Assembly (NCBI GenBank): GCA_015061915.1
Contig: SUVR01000019.1
Location: 1-37,197, forward strand
DNA from: Lentisphaerota bacterium
GTDB lineage: Bacteria; Verrucomicrobiota; Lentisphaeria; Victivallales; UBA1829
DNA: 37,197 bases
Direction of reading: 5' to 3'
This document shows positions 1-7,564 of the stretch, piece by piece. The notes below the pieces were generated by a model. The model was given only the letters and a program-made list of their open reading frames with translations, was not told the origin of the DNA and ran no database searches. A program made the position numbers and the translations under genes. Within the stretch, counting starts at the first letter, position 1. Each line of letters begins with the position of its first letter.

Positions 1-127
1 CGCCCTGAAACATGATTTTTCGTGACTTTTTCAAGAAAAAATCACAGCCGATGCGTCAAAATTGGTTTGACGCTGAAAAAATCAACTTTTTAACAAGATG
101 AGCCAAAACGTTTTGAAATTGGCTCTG
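1..127 (-). terminator. Hairpin-rich 3' region of the oxidoreductase operon
   Basis: Three inverted repeats follow the stop of the minus-strand operon. They are 100-125 (GAGCCAA/TTGGCTC arms), 53-73 (GCGTCAAA/TTTGACGC, 5-base loop) and 22-45 (GTGACTTTTTC arm with one mismatch, 2-base loop). Read on the minus strand, the first two are followed after a gap by T-rich stretches, which suits transcription termination. No hairpin is followed directly by a clean U tract, so the exact terminator is not certain. No gene is visible here. Confidence 0.45.
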
Positions 128-1552
128 TTATTTCTTTTTCAATTCGTTCAGACGGATCGCTTCCGGACGCCGTTTGTAAAATTCATCCAGCGGGAAACAG
201 CCGGAGATCATGCCGTTCCGGGGCGCGTTGGTGCAGTCCCCGAAAGTCCGGCAGATGTGTCTGCGGTCCAATGGTTTACCAGCAAGAACATCCGCGCACA
301 TCTCCGGATAGGAAAGGACCATGCGCCCGATCCCGGCAAAGTCCGCCCAGCCATGCTCGATGGCATACTCCGCCGCATGGGGCAGATATTCCTGCAGGCA
401 GGTGAGCCCGGACGCAACCACCTTCAGATCCGGGTGCAGTTCTTTCAGACGCTTTGCCGCCGCAAGATGCCGTCCCACATTGTAAAGCGGCGGTTCCGGA
501 ATAGCATAGCCATCACAGACCGGATAGTATGCCGGACGCTGCATATGGACCGAATAGTAGGGGCTGCCAATGGTACCGCAGATCAGATCCACGCCATAAG
601 ACTTCAACAGATCCACAAAGGCGCTGACTTCTTTCAGATCCGGGTCCATCCCCAGCCCGGTGCCGTCGCCGCCGAAGGCGTACGGATAAACGCCCTGCCA
701 GTCCATAGGCTTGCCCGTGCCGTCCTCACCCTTGATGAAGGGCATGATGTCGAAAATGCTCAACCATACGGAAAGTTTCAGCTCCGGCACCGCCGCCCGG
801 ATCCCTTCCAGAATTTTCCGGCAGAAACGGGTGCGGTTCTCGAAAGAACCGCCATACTTGCCGGGTCGGTCATACGCCGTGAGGAACTCGTGGGCAAGAT
901 AGCCGTGTGCGTGCTTGATGTCTACAAAATCGAAACCGGCGGCATAAGCCACCTTCGCAGCCGTAACAAAATGCTGCACAATATCTTCCACTTCTTCATC
1001 ACGGACAACATTTGCCTGTGAGTTGCCGAACTTTTTGTCCAGCAGCGGATGGGCGTACGCAGTCACCGACTCCAGTTTATCATCCGTGTTCGGGTGGGAA
1101 TAGCGTCCGGAATGGGTCAGCTGCAAACCGATCGCCAAATCATCGTCACGCCCGAATTTTTCCCGGTGGACACGGCGCATCTCTCTGACCAGCAGAGTCA
1201 GCGTTTCCTGCGTGTGGGGTGCCGCCATCAGCTGCCGGGGATTGCTGCGACCGGAGTGCATCACCGCCGCCGCTTCCGTGCCGTAGATCAGCTTCGCCCC
1301 GCTGGACGCAAAACGCAGCCAACGCCGCATGGTCAGGTCACTGGGGGTACCGTCCGGCAGACAATCCCAGCCCTCCATGGGCAGGATCGCCCAGCGGTTG
1401 CCCAGCGTTTTTCCGAGACATTCCGCCGTCTGTGCCAACGCCTCATGCCTGCCTTCCGGGGAAAAACCGATGTGATAACCCTGTTCCCCAATATAGGCAG
1501 AAAATGATTCCACATCCTTGAATTCAGTAACTTTACGATAATTTTCCGCCAT
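128..1552 (-). CDS. NADH:flavin oxidoreductase, old yellow enzyme family
   Basis: A 474-residue FMN-dependent TIM-barrel ene-reductase-like protein. Family hallmarks visible are HSGRYSHP (residues 147-154), the HAHGYL motif (214-219, substrate-binding histidines) and GGSFENRTRF (234-243, phosphate/FMN region). The length exceeds single-domain OYEs (about 350), yet the C-terminal FAD/NADPH domain of 2,4-dienoyl-CoA reductase types is missing. The extra tail holds Cys434, Cys440 and Cys452; the C-x11-C spacing recalls the Fe-S linker of the two-domain enzymes, but one of the usual four cysteines is absent. Such enzymes are soluble and reduce activated C=C bonds with NAD(P)H; the substrate here is unknown. 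It is the last gene of a four-gene operon and starts 2 bases after the regulator's stop. A GAAAGGAA ribosome-binding stretch lies about 15 bases upstream. Family is firm, specific reaction is not. Confidence 0.9.
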   Translation of the reverse strand: MAENYRKVTEFKDVESFSAYIGEQGYHIGFSPEGRHEALAQTAECLGKTLGNRWAILPMEGWDCLPDGTPSDLTMRRWLRFASSGAKLIYGTEAAAVMHSGRSNPRQLMAAPHTQETLTLLVREMRRVHREKFGRDDDLAIGLQLTHSGRYSHPNTDDKLESVTAYAHPLLDKKFGNSQANVVRDEEVEDIVQHFVTAAKVAYAAGFDFVDIKHAHGYLAHEFLTAYDRPGKYGGSFENRTRFCRKILEGIRAAVPELKLSVWLSIFDIMPFIKGEDGTGKPMDWQGVYPYAFGGDGTGLGMDPDLKEVSAFVDLLKSYGVDLICGTIGSPYYSVHMQRPAYYPVCDGYAIPEPPLYNVGRHLAAAKRLKELHPDLKVVASGLTCLQEYLPHAAEYAIEHGWADFAGIGRMVLSYPEMCADVLAGKPLDRRHICRTFGDCTNAPRNGMISGCFPLDEFYKRRPEAIRLNELKKK

Positions 1553-1554
1553 GA

Positions 1555-2094
1555 TCAGAACCGGTTTCCTTTCTTCAGATGAATAATAATGATCTCACAA
1601 TCTTCCAGCACTTCATAGGTATGAGGCATGAGCGCATCGAACTGCAGGGACATACCCGCTTCCAACCTGCAAAGTTCTTTCGGCAGCGCGATCTGCACTT
1701 TCCCCTTCAACCCCCAACAGGTCTCCAGGTCATCGCCGTGGAGATCCGGCTTGGAAAGTTTCGTGCCAGCCGCAGCAAAGCCGTGCATACACCGGAAATT
1801 TCCATAGCTGACCCGGTGAAACTGAAAATCGCCGGACCGGTACTGCTCCGCATTGACCAGGTGCGCCACTTTATGCTCCGCAAGGCTGATCAGATCGCCG
1901 AGGGAAAGGCGGAACACCCGGGCAAGACGGTAGAGCGTATCCACTTCCGCTTTGGTCTGATTCCGTTCCAGCTTGGAGATCACACTGGCAGATACGCCGC
2001 TTTTTTCCGACAGCTCCACAATGCTCAGGTGGTGACTTTTCCGCAGTTCACGCAGGATCCGGAAATCGCATATCTTTTCATTTTCATCAATCAT
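1555..2094 (-). CDS. XRE-family regulator with C-terminal cupin domain
   Basis: A 179-residue transcription factor. Residues about 11-70 form an XRE/Cro-type helix-turn-helix (LSIVELSEKSGVSASVISKL, then a conserved ER...). Residues about 90-175 are a small cupin barrel typical of effector-sensing regulators such as PuuR or SutR. I place the start at 2094 because an AAGGAG site lies 8 bases upstream and the ATG overlaps the flavoprotein stop in an ATGA; an upstream ATG in the same frame would add 16 residues with no ribosome-binding site. Its position inside the operon, between the flavoprotein and the OYE reductase, suggests it senses a pathway substrate or product and controls this operon. 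That role is inferred from context. Confidence 0.88.
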   Translation of the reverse strand: MIDENEKICDFRILRELRKSHHLSIVELSEKSGVSASVISKLERNQTKAEVDTLYRLARVFRLSLGDLISLAEHKVAHLVNAEQYRSGDFQFHRVSYGNFRCMHGFAAAGTKLSKPDLHGDDLETCWGLKGKVQIALPKELCRLEAGMSLQFDALMPHTYEVLEDCEIIIIHLKKGNRF

Positions 2095-3815
2095 TTTCCG
2101 GTCTCCTTCACATAGATCCCGCCCTCCCGGTAATCTTTCCACAAGGTTTCAAACCATCCGTCCGGATCGGGAACGGGGCGGCACACCTCCCACACAAACA
2201 TATCGTTTTCAAAGACTTGACAAACTTTCCGGAACGCTTCATCCTCCGGCTGGATCTTCCAACTCAGTTTCGGGTGGATCGCTTTTCCGTCATCCGAAAG
2301 AACAAGTGAGCTTCCCCGTGAACCGACTCCGGCAGCAGTCTGGTGGATAATCGCTTTCAGATAAAGGATCTGCGCACGCAGAAGCTGCTGATTTCTCAAG
2401 ATTTCTGCAGTATTTCCCCGCAAACCGTCACCGGCAAGACGCTCCAGTTGCGCTTCCGCATCCGTCAAAGCCTGTTCCAGTGTCCCCCGCTCCCGCACGA
2501 AAGCAGCAGAGGTACTCATACGGTGCTGAAAGATCTTCCGTTCCATTCGCCAGTCAAAGGCGGGGACGGACTTCATTTTTTCCGTCAGGATCTGCTCAGT
2601 CTGTGCGGCGATCTGCTCCGCTTCTGCAAGGTCAATGCTCCAGTCTTTCCGGACATTGGCAATATATTCCGCCGCCCGGAACGCCCCGCACTGACCCGCA
2701 TTGAGGGCAGAGCCGCCGGGACGCGTAACCCCGTGAGATCCATTGACTTCTCCCACCGGGAACAAGCCTTTGATATTTTCCGATTCCCACCAGAGATCCC
2801 CGGCAAGTCCACCATTGTTGTGCTGGGCGCAGACTGCAATCTCCAACATATCCTCCGCCAGATCGATCCCGTGGTCCCGGTAAAGTTCAATGGCGGGCGC
2901 ATTCAGTTTTTTCAGCCGTTCAAAGGGGGAGTTTTCCAGCAGACAGCCGGAGCGTTCCAGATAATTTTTCGCCTCATCTCCAAGCCGCGCCGGATCGTAA
3001 TCTGCCGGATCGGAGCGATAGTCCAGAAAAACACGCCGTCCACGCTCCGCCGTTTCGATATGCACAAAGATATCGATGAGAGACGATCCCGGTACGTGTC
3101 CCGCCGCAAAGGGCCACTGATACCCTTTCAGAAAAATATGATCTGCGATAACAGACTGATCTTCAAAGTATTCCCGCAAAAATTCCCGTTCATCGCTGAC
3201 GCCGTCCGCCGCCCGGGAAATGAACCGGGGCAGCACCTGCATATAGCTGCCGGAAACATTCCAGCGGAATGCAGTCGAAGCCAGACCGAACTGGAATTCG
3301 GGCAGATTCCGCACCTTCGCCCCGATCTCCGCCGCCAACCCGATCGCACCTGTATGGACCGCCGGATAGACGCTGTTCTCAAACAGACCGCCGGGACCGC
3401 CAACCGCAAACACAACATTTTCTGCAAGAACAGTTTGCATCTTATCGGAATGATCCGCAAAGACAGCGCCGCAGATGTGGTTGTCAGCCGTTTTCAACAG
3501 TTTGACGGCGCTCTGATCCTCCACCACTTCGATGTTCCGGCGTTTCACTTCTGCGATCAGCGCCCGGCACATCTCCCGGGACGTATAGGGTCCGCAACTG
3601 GTGGCTCGGCGTCGGGGATCATGATCCGTTTTGTAGCCGGGAAACTGACCGAAAGCATCGTGGGGAAACGGTACGCCGAGACCGGCGAGGTGAGCAAATG
3701 CCACCGGCGAAAGCGCTGCCTCCGCCAGCGCCAGATCCCCGTGGACCGCACCGCCCCGGGCAAGGTCCTGTGCCATCAGAACGGGGGAATCCGGCTCCCG
3801 CCCGTACATACCCAA
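2091..3815 (-). CDS. FAD-dependent oxidoreductase (SdhA/FrdA/aspartate oxidase-like), 5' end frameshifted
   Basis: A 574-codon frame encoding most of an FAD_binding_2 flavoprotein. Residues about 332-380 carry the HNNGGL, GLFPVGEVNGSHG and RPGGSALNAGQ blocks characteristic of fumarate reductase/succinate dehydrogenase flavoproteins, and the helical C-terminal region follows. The N-terminal GxGxxG loop that binds FAD is absent from this frame. It lies just upstream in another frame (3975-3930), and a TGA closes this frame immediately before the join, so the first ATG is 3815. The intact gene would have started at 3975, one base after the SDR stop. It sits between SDR and regulator genes in a translationally coupled operon, so it probably served the same redox pathway. 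Either this copy is dead or the break is a sequencing or assembly error. The substrate cannot be named. Confidence 0.8.
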   Translation of the reverse strand: MGMYGREPDSPVLMAQDLARGGAVHGDLALAEAALSPVAFAHLAGLGVPFPHDAFGQFPGYKTDHDPRRRATSCGPYTSREMCRALIAEVKRRNIEVVEDQSAVKLLKTADNHICGAVFADHSDKMQTVLAENVVFAVGGPGGLFENSVYPAVHTGAIGLAAEIGAKVRNLPEFQFGLASTAFRWNVSGSYMQVLPRFISRAADGVSDEREFLREYFEDQSVIADHIFLKGYQWPFAAGHVPGSSLIDIFVHIETAERGRRVFLDYRSDPADYDPARLGDEAKNYLERSGCLLENSPFERLKKLNAPAIELYRDHGIDLAEDMLEIAVCAQHNNGGLAGDLWWESENIKGLFPVGEVNGSHGVTRPGGSALNAGQCGAFRAAEYIANVRKDWSIDLAEAEQIAAQTEQILTEKMKSVPAFDWRMERKIFQHRMSTSAAFVRERGTLEQALTDAEAQLERLAGDGLRGNTAEILRNQQLLRAQILYLKAIIHQTAAGVGSRGSSLVLSDDGKAIHPKLSWKIQPEDEAFRKVCQVFENDMFVWEVCRPVPDPDGWFETLWKDYREGGIYVKETGK

Positions 3816-3975
3816 TTTATAGTAGGTCTGTTTGTCACTGCCGGTGTTGATGGAAGTGCCGAGGTCCAGCCCCTCCGTATAGATCGCCAGATCGGTAATG
3901 CCCAGCGCGTGAAGACGGACCGCCGCTGCCGATCACGAGTGTATGGATCTTTCTGCGTTTGAACGGGATCTGCAT
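3816..3975 (-). pseudogene. Detached N-terminal piece of the FAD oxidoreductase
   Basis: ATG at 3975-3973 follows the SDR stop by one base. It opens a frame reading MQIPFKRRKIHTLVIGSG, the beta-alpha start of an FAD Rossmann fold. At about 3917-3930 the homologous reading jumps by one codon phase: the continuation AVRLHALGITDLAIYTEGLD is found in the frame of the downstream ORF. In its own frame the leader instead runs to a TGA near 3838. The usual alanine-glycine-leucine part of the nucleotide loop is also missing at the join, so more than one base appears to have been lost, within GC-rich GGC/GCG repeats. Confidence 0.75.
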
Positions 3976-3976
3976 C

Positions 3977-4738
3977 TTACAACCTGCCGATCGTCATACC
4001 GCCATCCACGCCGATGACTTGTCCGGTGGAGTAGGCAAGCGCGCCGGAAGCGATTGCCGCCACCACTTTGCCGATGTCTTCGGGCTGTCCCCAGCGACGC
4101 TGCAGGGTCAGCCCCTCTCCGATCAACTTATCATATTTCGCCGTAACGGCACTGGTCATATCCGTGGCGATGATGCCGGGGCGGATCTCGTAAACCGCGA
4201 TCCCCGCTTCCGCCAGACGGACCGCCCACAGCTTGGTCCCCATGGAAACGCCCGCTTTGGAAAGACAGTATTCCCCGCGGCTGATACTCGCCACATCTGC
4301 CGAAACGGAACTGATATTGACAATGCAGCGGAACGGCGCAGGTTCTTTGGATTCCAACATCTTCTGCGCGACAAGCTGGGTCAGAAAGAAAGGTCCCTTC
4401 AGGTTGATCGTCATGACCCGGTCAAAACTTTCCTCACTCATCTCCAGAATGTCGGCACGAACCTCCGGGGCAACACCGGCGTTGTTCACCAGCATATCCA
4501 GCGAACCGAAGTCCGAACAGAAGCGGTCGATCAGCGCCGTGCGGTCCGATGTCTTGGAAATATCGCAGGAATAATATTGGAACGAGCCGGAAAAACGGCT
4601 CCGCAGCTCCGTCAGGAAGTCGGCAGCGACAGCCTCCGCTCCCCGCCCGCAAAAGCCGATGTTATGGCCCTGCTCCGCCAATGCACGCACAATCCCTGCC
4701 CCGATCCCCCGGGCACCGCCAGTTACAAGAACATTCAT
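3977..4738 (-). CDS. Short-chain dehydrogenase/reductase (SDR)
   Basis: A 253-residue classical SDR, NAD(P)-dependent and soluble. Visible motifs are TGGARGIG (residues 6-13, cofactor loop), LVNNAG, a serine-containing ISSVSA strand, the catalytic Tyr157-x3-Lys161 pair (YCLSK) and the RPG motif after it. Length and order match FabG-like and sugar or steroid dehydrogenases; the sequence alone does not tell the substrate. I chose the ATG at 4738 because AGGAG stands 10 bases upstream; the longer in-frame start at 4765 has no such site and would add nine atypical residues. It is the first gene of the operon, with a likely sigma-70 promoter at 4785-4812. With the OYE reductase and flavoprotein it suggests stepwise oxidation/reduction of a cyclic or hydroxylated compound (inference). 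Confidence 0.9.
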   Translation of the reverse strand: MNVLVTGGARGIGAGIVRALAEQGHNIGFCGRGAEAVAADFLTELRSRFSGSFQYYSCDISKTSDRTALIDRFCSDFGSLDMLVNNAGVAPEVRADILEMSEESFDRVMTINLKGPFFLTQLVAQKMLESKEPAPFRCIVNISSVSADVASISRGEYCLSKAGVSMGTKLWAVRLAEAGIAVYEIRPGIIATDMTSAVTAKYDKLIGEGLTLQRRWGQPEDIGKVVAAIASGALAYSTGQVIGVDGGMTIGRL

Positions 4739-4784
4739 CGTAAAATCTCCTGTATTTTTTCTCAAAATCTATGTTTTAATAAAA

Positions 4785-4812
4785 AATATAGCGTTTAAGA
4801 AAATATTTTCAA
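4785..4812 (-). promoter_or_regulatory. Probable sigma-70 promoter of the SDR operon
   Basis: On the minus strand TTGAAA (4812-4807) and TATATT (4790-4785) are separated by 16 bases in an AT-rich stretch 47 bases before the SDR start codon. The boxes are close to consensus. Nothing else in the 4739-4882 gap resembles a gene. Confidence 0.55.
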
Positions 4813-4882
4813 GATAAAAAGGAGATTTTTTCTTTATTTTCGACTGTTTTTCTGTACGGATGGGGTATTGATGGCAGCGCGG

Positions 4883-5016
4883 GGGGCGGCTCAGGCGCAG
4901 CAGACCGCTGCGCACAACCGCATGAAGGGGCATGGCGCATCATGCGCCATGCCCCTTCATGTGCGGTTGCCGGGGTGTGACCGCCACGCGGTCACGCCCC
5001 GGTGCTGAGCCGCCCC
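4883..5016. repeat. Cloverleaf inverted-repeat element A
   Basis: A closing stem of 12 perfect pairs (4883-4894 with 5005-5016) encloses three hairpins that almost touch. The first is 4895-4913 (7 pairs, 5-base loop). The second is 4915-4969 (7 pairs, 2-base bulge, then 19 pairs to the tip). The third is 4970-5002 (14 positions, one of them T/G, which would pair as G-U in plus-strand RNA). Unpaired junction bases number only three. The right arm lies 5 bases beyond the stop codon of the von Willebrand gene. No T tract follows on the minus strand, so a plain intrinsic terminator is unlikely. See the matching element at 16612-16746. Confidence 0.85.
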
Positions 5017-5021
5017 GCCGC

Positions 5022-6962
5022 TTACTTCTGCGGCAGATCTTCTGCGGCTTTCACGAGGGTGAGGAATTCCGCCCGTTTGCCGTCGGGATCGGAACCGAGG
5101 GCTTTCTGAGCCCGGGCGCGGAGGTCCTTATAATTGGCGTTGCCCTTGTGTTCGCTGTTGCGGAGCAGCAGGCTGAACTCGGTGACGGCAGCCGCCCAGC
5201 GGATGTTATCTGTCGTCTCCGGCAGAGTCTTCAGGTCGAAGGTCAGCAGACGGCTGGGATCTTTTCCTTCCGGCTTCTGATAACGGAGCTTGAAGGTGAG
5301 GATGTCCTCGGATCCGGTGCTTTCCGTTTTCTTCTGATACTTGAGATCATCCACGCTGCCGAGATATTTCTTTTTCACATCGGCGGGGGCATCTGCCATG
5401 ATCAGTTCGTACACTGCGGTGACCTGATGACCGACACCGACTTCGCCGGCATCTTTCGTGTCATCGTTGAAGTCACGGGCGGCGAGTTTCCGCAGTTCGT
5501 ATCCGACCAGCCGGTATGCGGCGACTTTGGCGGGGTTGAACTCGATCTGGAACTTCACGTCTTTGGCGAGGGTGAACATCTTACCGGTCATTTCGTTGGT
5601 CATGACCCGTTTGGCTTCCCGGACGTTATCCAGGTAGAAATAGTTGCCGTTTCCTTTGTTGGCAAGCATTTTCAGTTTGCTGTCCTTGTAGTTCCCGCTG
5701 CCCACACCGAAGGCGCTCAGATAGATGGCGCTCTGCCGTTCTTTTTCCACCATCGTAACCAGTTCGGATTCGCTGCTGACACCCACATTGAAATCGCCAT
5801 CCGTGATCAGGACGATCCGGTTGTTGCCGCCTTTGATGAAGTGTTTATGCGCCAGTTTGTACGCTTCCACGATCCCTGCGCCGCCGGGGGTATAGCCGCC
5901 GGAACAGAGGGAGGAGATTTTTTTCTTGACAGCTTCTTTGTCTGCGCCGCTGCCGCCATCCATGAGGGTACTCACGCCGCCGCCATAGGTCACGAGGCTG
6001 ATCCGGTCATTTTCCCGGAGCTGATCTGCCAGAGTATTCATAGCTTCAATGACCATGGGGAAGACACTGAACATAGAGCCGGAGTTGTCGATGAGGAAAA
6101 CAAAGTTGGAAGGGGGCAGATCTTTTGTTTCCACGTCCTTTGCCTGCACGCCCACCAGCAGCAGTTTGCGGTCCGGGGACCAGGGGGCATCCATGCTTTC
6201 AAAGTTCACATGGAAGTCGGCATCGCCCTGCGGCGCTTTGTAGTCATAGGTAAAATAGTTGAGGAATTCTTCCGTGCGGACCGCATCTTTCGGCGGGAGG
6301 GTATTCTGCTGAAGGAGGAACCGACGCACGTTGGTGTAAGTGGCGGTATCCACATCCGCCCCGAAGGTGGAGAGCGGGGAGACAGTGGTGGCGGTGAAGC
6401 CGTTTTCCGTCAGGGACTTGTATTCCTCGGTGTTGAAGTTGACAGCAGGTGCGGGGATCCGGTCACTGACGCTGTAATATGCGGGGCTGTTCATGACCTT
6501 TCTTTCTTTTCTTTTGACGCCAGTCGCCATCACAGCCCTGCCCATGGCAGGAAGACTGTACTGCATAACAACGGGTTCGGGCGGCAGAGAATGTGCCGAT
6601 GCGCCATCTTCCGCCACAGCGATTTCAGCGAGAGCAACTGTTTTTTCCTGTTTGGATTCAATCGTTTGTACGGATTCCGGTGTATCTTTTGTGAGAGTGA
6701 TACCGGTACGCTGCGTTTCCTGCGTCTGCTCCTGCTGGAACGCAATAACCAGCCCGCAGCAGACAGCCACCGCAGCAGCCGTTGCCCAGACGAAACGCAG
6801 AAAGCGGGGAGCAGATTTTTTCTTTTCCGGCTTTTCTTCCGATTTCACTTTTGCGAAGAAATCTGCCTTGAACTGTTCCGTGGACTTGTAGTCCTGTTGG
6901 GGATTGGTGCGATTTTTCATGGTATCGAGAAGCTCATCAATTTTCGGTTCGTTGTTGTTCAT
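5022..6962 (-). CDS. Membrane-anchored von Willebrand factor A protein, DUF3520 (YfbK-like)
   Basis: A 646-residue protein. Residues 1-54 are charged and cytoplasmic; one transmembrane helix spans about 55-76 (FVWATAAAVAVCCGLVIAF), leaving the rest outside the cytoplasm. A von Willebrand N-terminal domain (about 165-270) is followed by the vWA domain, whose metal site DxSxS is Asp292-Ser294-Ser296, with the TDGDFNVG segment later. The C-terminal DUF3520 domain covers about 455-640. This arrangement matches E. coli YfbK and planctomycete/Bacteroidetes relatives, whose biochemical role is unclear; metal-dependent protein binding is expected. The start overlaps the sigma-factor stop (ATGA), with GGAGG 8 bases upstream, so the two are translated together. 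The short cytoplasmic tail plus helix resembles an anti-sigma factor layout, so it may hold the sigma factor at the membrane (inference). Confidence 0.9.
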   Translation of the reverse strand: MNNNEPKIDELLDTMKNRTNPQQDYKSTEQFKADFFAKVKSEEKPEKKKSAPRFLRFVWATAAAVAVCCGLVIAFQQEQTQETQRTGITLTKDTPESVQTIESKQEKTVALAEIAVAEDGASAHSLPPEPVVMQYSLPAMGRAVMATGVKRKERKVMNSPAYYSVSDRIPAPAVNFNTEEYKSLTENGFTATTVSPLSTFGADVDTATYTNVRRFLLQQNTLPPKDAVRTEEFLNYFTYDYKAPQGDADFHVNFESMDAPWSPDRKLLLVGVQAKDVETKDLPPSNFVFLIDNSGSMFSVFPMVIEAMNTLADQLRENDRISLVTYGGGVSTLMDGGSGADKEAVKKKISSLCSGGYTPGGAGIVEAYKLAHKHFIKGGNNRIVLITDGDFNVGVSSESELVTMVEKERQSAIYLSAFGVGSGNYKDSKLKMLANKGNGNYFYLDNVREAKRVMTNEMTGKMFTLAKDVKFQIEFNPAKVAAYRLVGYELRKLAARDFNDDTKDAGEVGVGHQVTAVYELIMADAPADVKKKYLGSVDDLKYQKKTESTGSEDILTFKLRYQKPEGKDPSRLLTFDLKTLPETTDNIRWAAAVTEFSLLLRNSEHKGNANYKDLRARAQKALGSDPDGKRAEFLTLVKAAEDLPQK

Positions 6963-7447
6963 GCCATCACCTCCAGTTTTTCTTTCAGGAGTTGTTTTGC
7001 TTTGTGGATACGCTGGTAGAGGGTGTTGACGGTGCAGCCGAGAATGGATGCGGCATCGTCCGAGCTGTAATCGCTCAAAAACCCAACGAGGATGGAGTCC
7101 CGATACAGTTCCGGCAGCTCCGCAATGGCGTCCGCCAGTGCATCCAGTTGTGCGTTATCCGTTGATGTATCAGCGGCTTTCTCCTCTGCATACGCCTTGA
7201 GTTTTTCCGCTTCCCGTTTCCGTCTCCGGATCCGGTCGCAGCACTGGTTCACTGTGATCCGGTAAACCCAAGTTGAAAGTTTCGCTCCGCCGCGGAACTG
7301 CTCAAATTTGTTCCATGCAGTCAAGAGCGCCTCCTGGACCGCTTCGTCCACTTCCGCCGGATCTCCGAGCAGCCGGTACGCCGCAGCCCGCAGCACGCCC
7401 AGCTCCTCCGAGATCAGGGAATCAAAGATCTCCTGTTTTGTTTTCAT
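6959..7447 (-). CDS. ECF-type RNA polymerase sigma factor
   Basis: A 162-residue sigma-70 family protein of the extracytoplasmic-function class. Region 2 covers about residues 10-80 (ending with STWVYRITVNQCCDRIRRRK, promoter melting and -10 contact). Region 4 covers about 108-157 (LPELYRDS... followed by a helix-turn-helix around 125-152 that reads the -35 box). Regions 1.1 and 3 are missing, as expected for ECF factors. ATG at 7447 has an AAAGGAAC site 7-8 bases upstream. Coupling by a 4-base overlap to a transmembrane vWA protein suggests that protein regulates it. I could not find a convincing ECF-type autoregulated promoter in the 117-base gap upstream. Confidence 0.93.
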   Translation of the reverse strand: MKTKQEIFDSLISEELGVLRAAAYRLLGDPAEVDEAVQEALLTAWNKFEQFRGGAKLSTWVYRITVNQCCDRIRRRKREAEKLKAYAEEKAADTSTDNAQLDALADAIAELPELYRDSILVGFLSDYSSDDAASILGCTVNTLYQRIHKAKQLLKEKLEVMA

Positions 7448-7564
7448 GTTCTTGTTCCTTTTGTTTTTTTCTGTACAGAATGAGTGTTTCTGACAGATAG
7501 GACGAAACTTACCGGCATTTTCTTATCGGTTTCCGAAAATTTTTTGTATTTTTTTGATTCACCC

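Noticed and set aside
2343-3962. A 539-codon plus-strand frame opposite the flavoprotein
   Set aside because: Composition is that of a shadow frame, with no motifs; the opposite strand has unmistakable FAD_binding_2 blocks.
4883-5016. Element A as a simple intrinsic terminator or a tRNA-like cloverleaf
   Set aside because: No U tract follows on either strand, and the stem sizes, length of 134 bases and lack of tRNA consensus bases exclude a tRNA.
4932-7019. A 695-codon plus-strand frame opposite the vWA gene
   Set aside because: It starts inside cloverleaf element A and has no recognisable domain; the minus strand encodes a convincing vWA/DUF3520 protein and an overlapping sigma factor.
7501-7534. 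Possible ECF autoregulated promoter (GGAAAC and CGTC on the minus strand) before the sigma gene
   Set aside because: The boxes are 24 bases apart, while ECF promoters need about 16-17.
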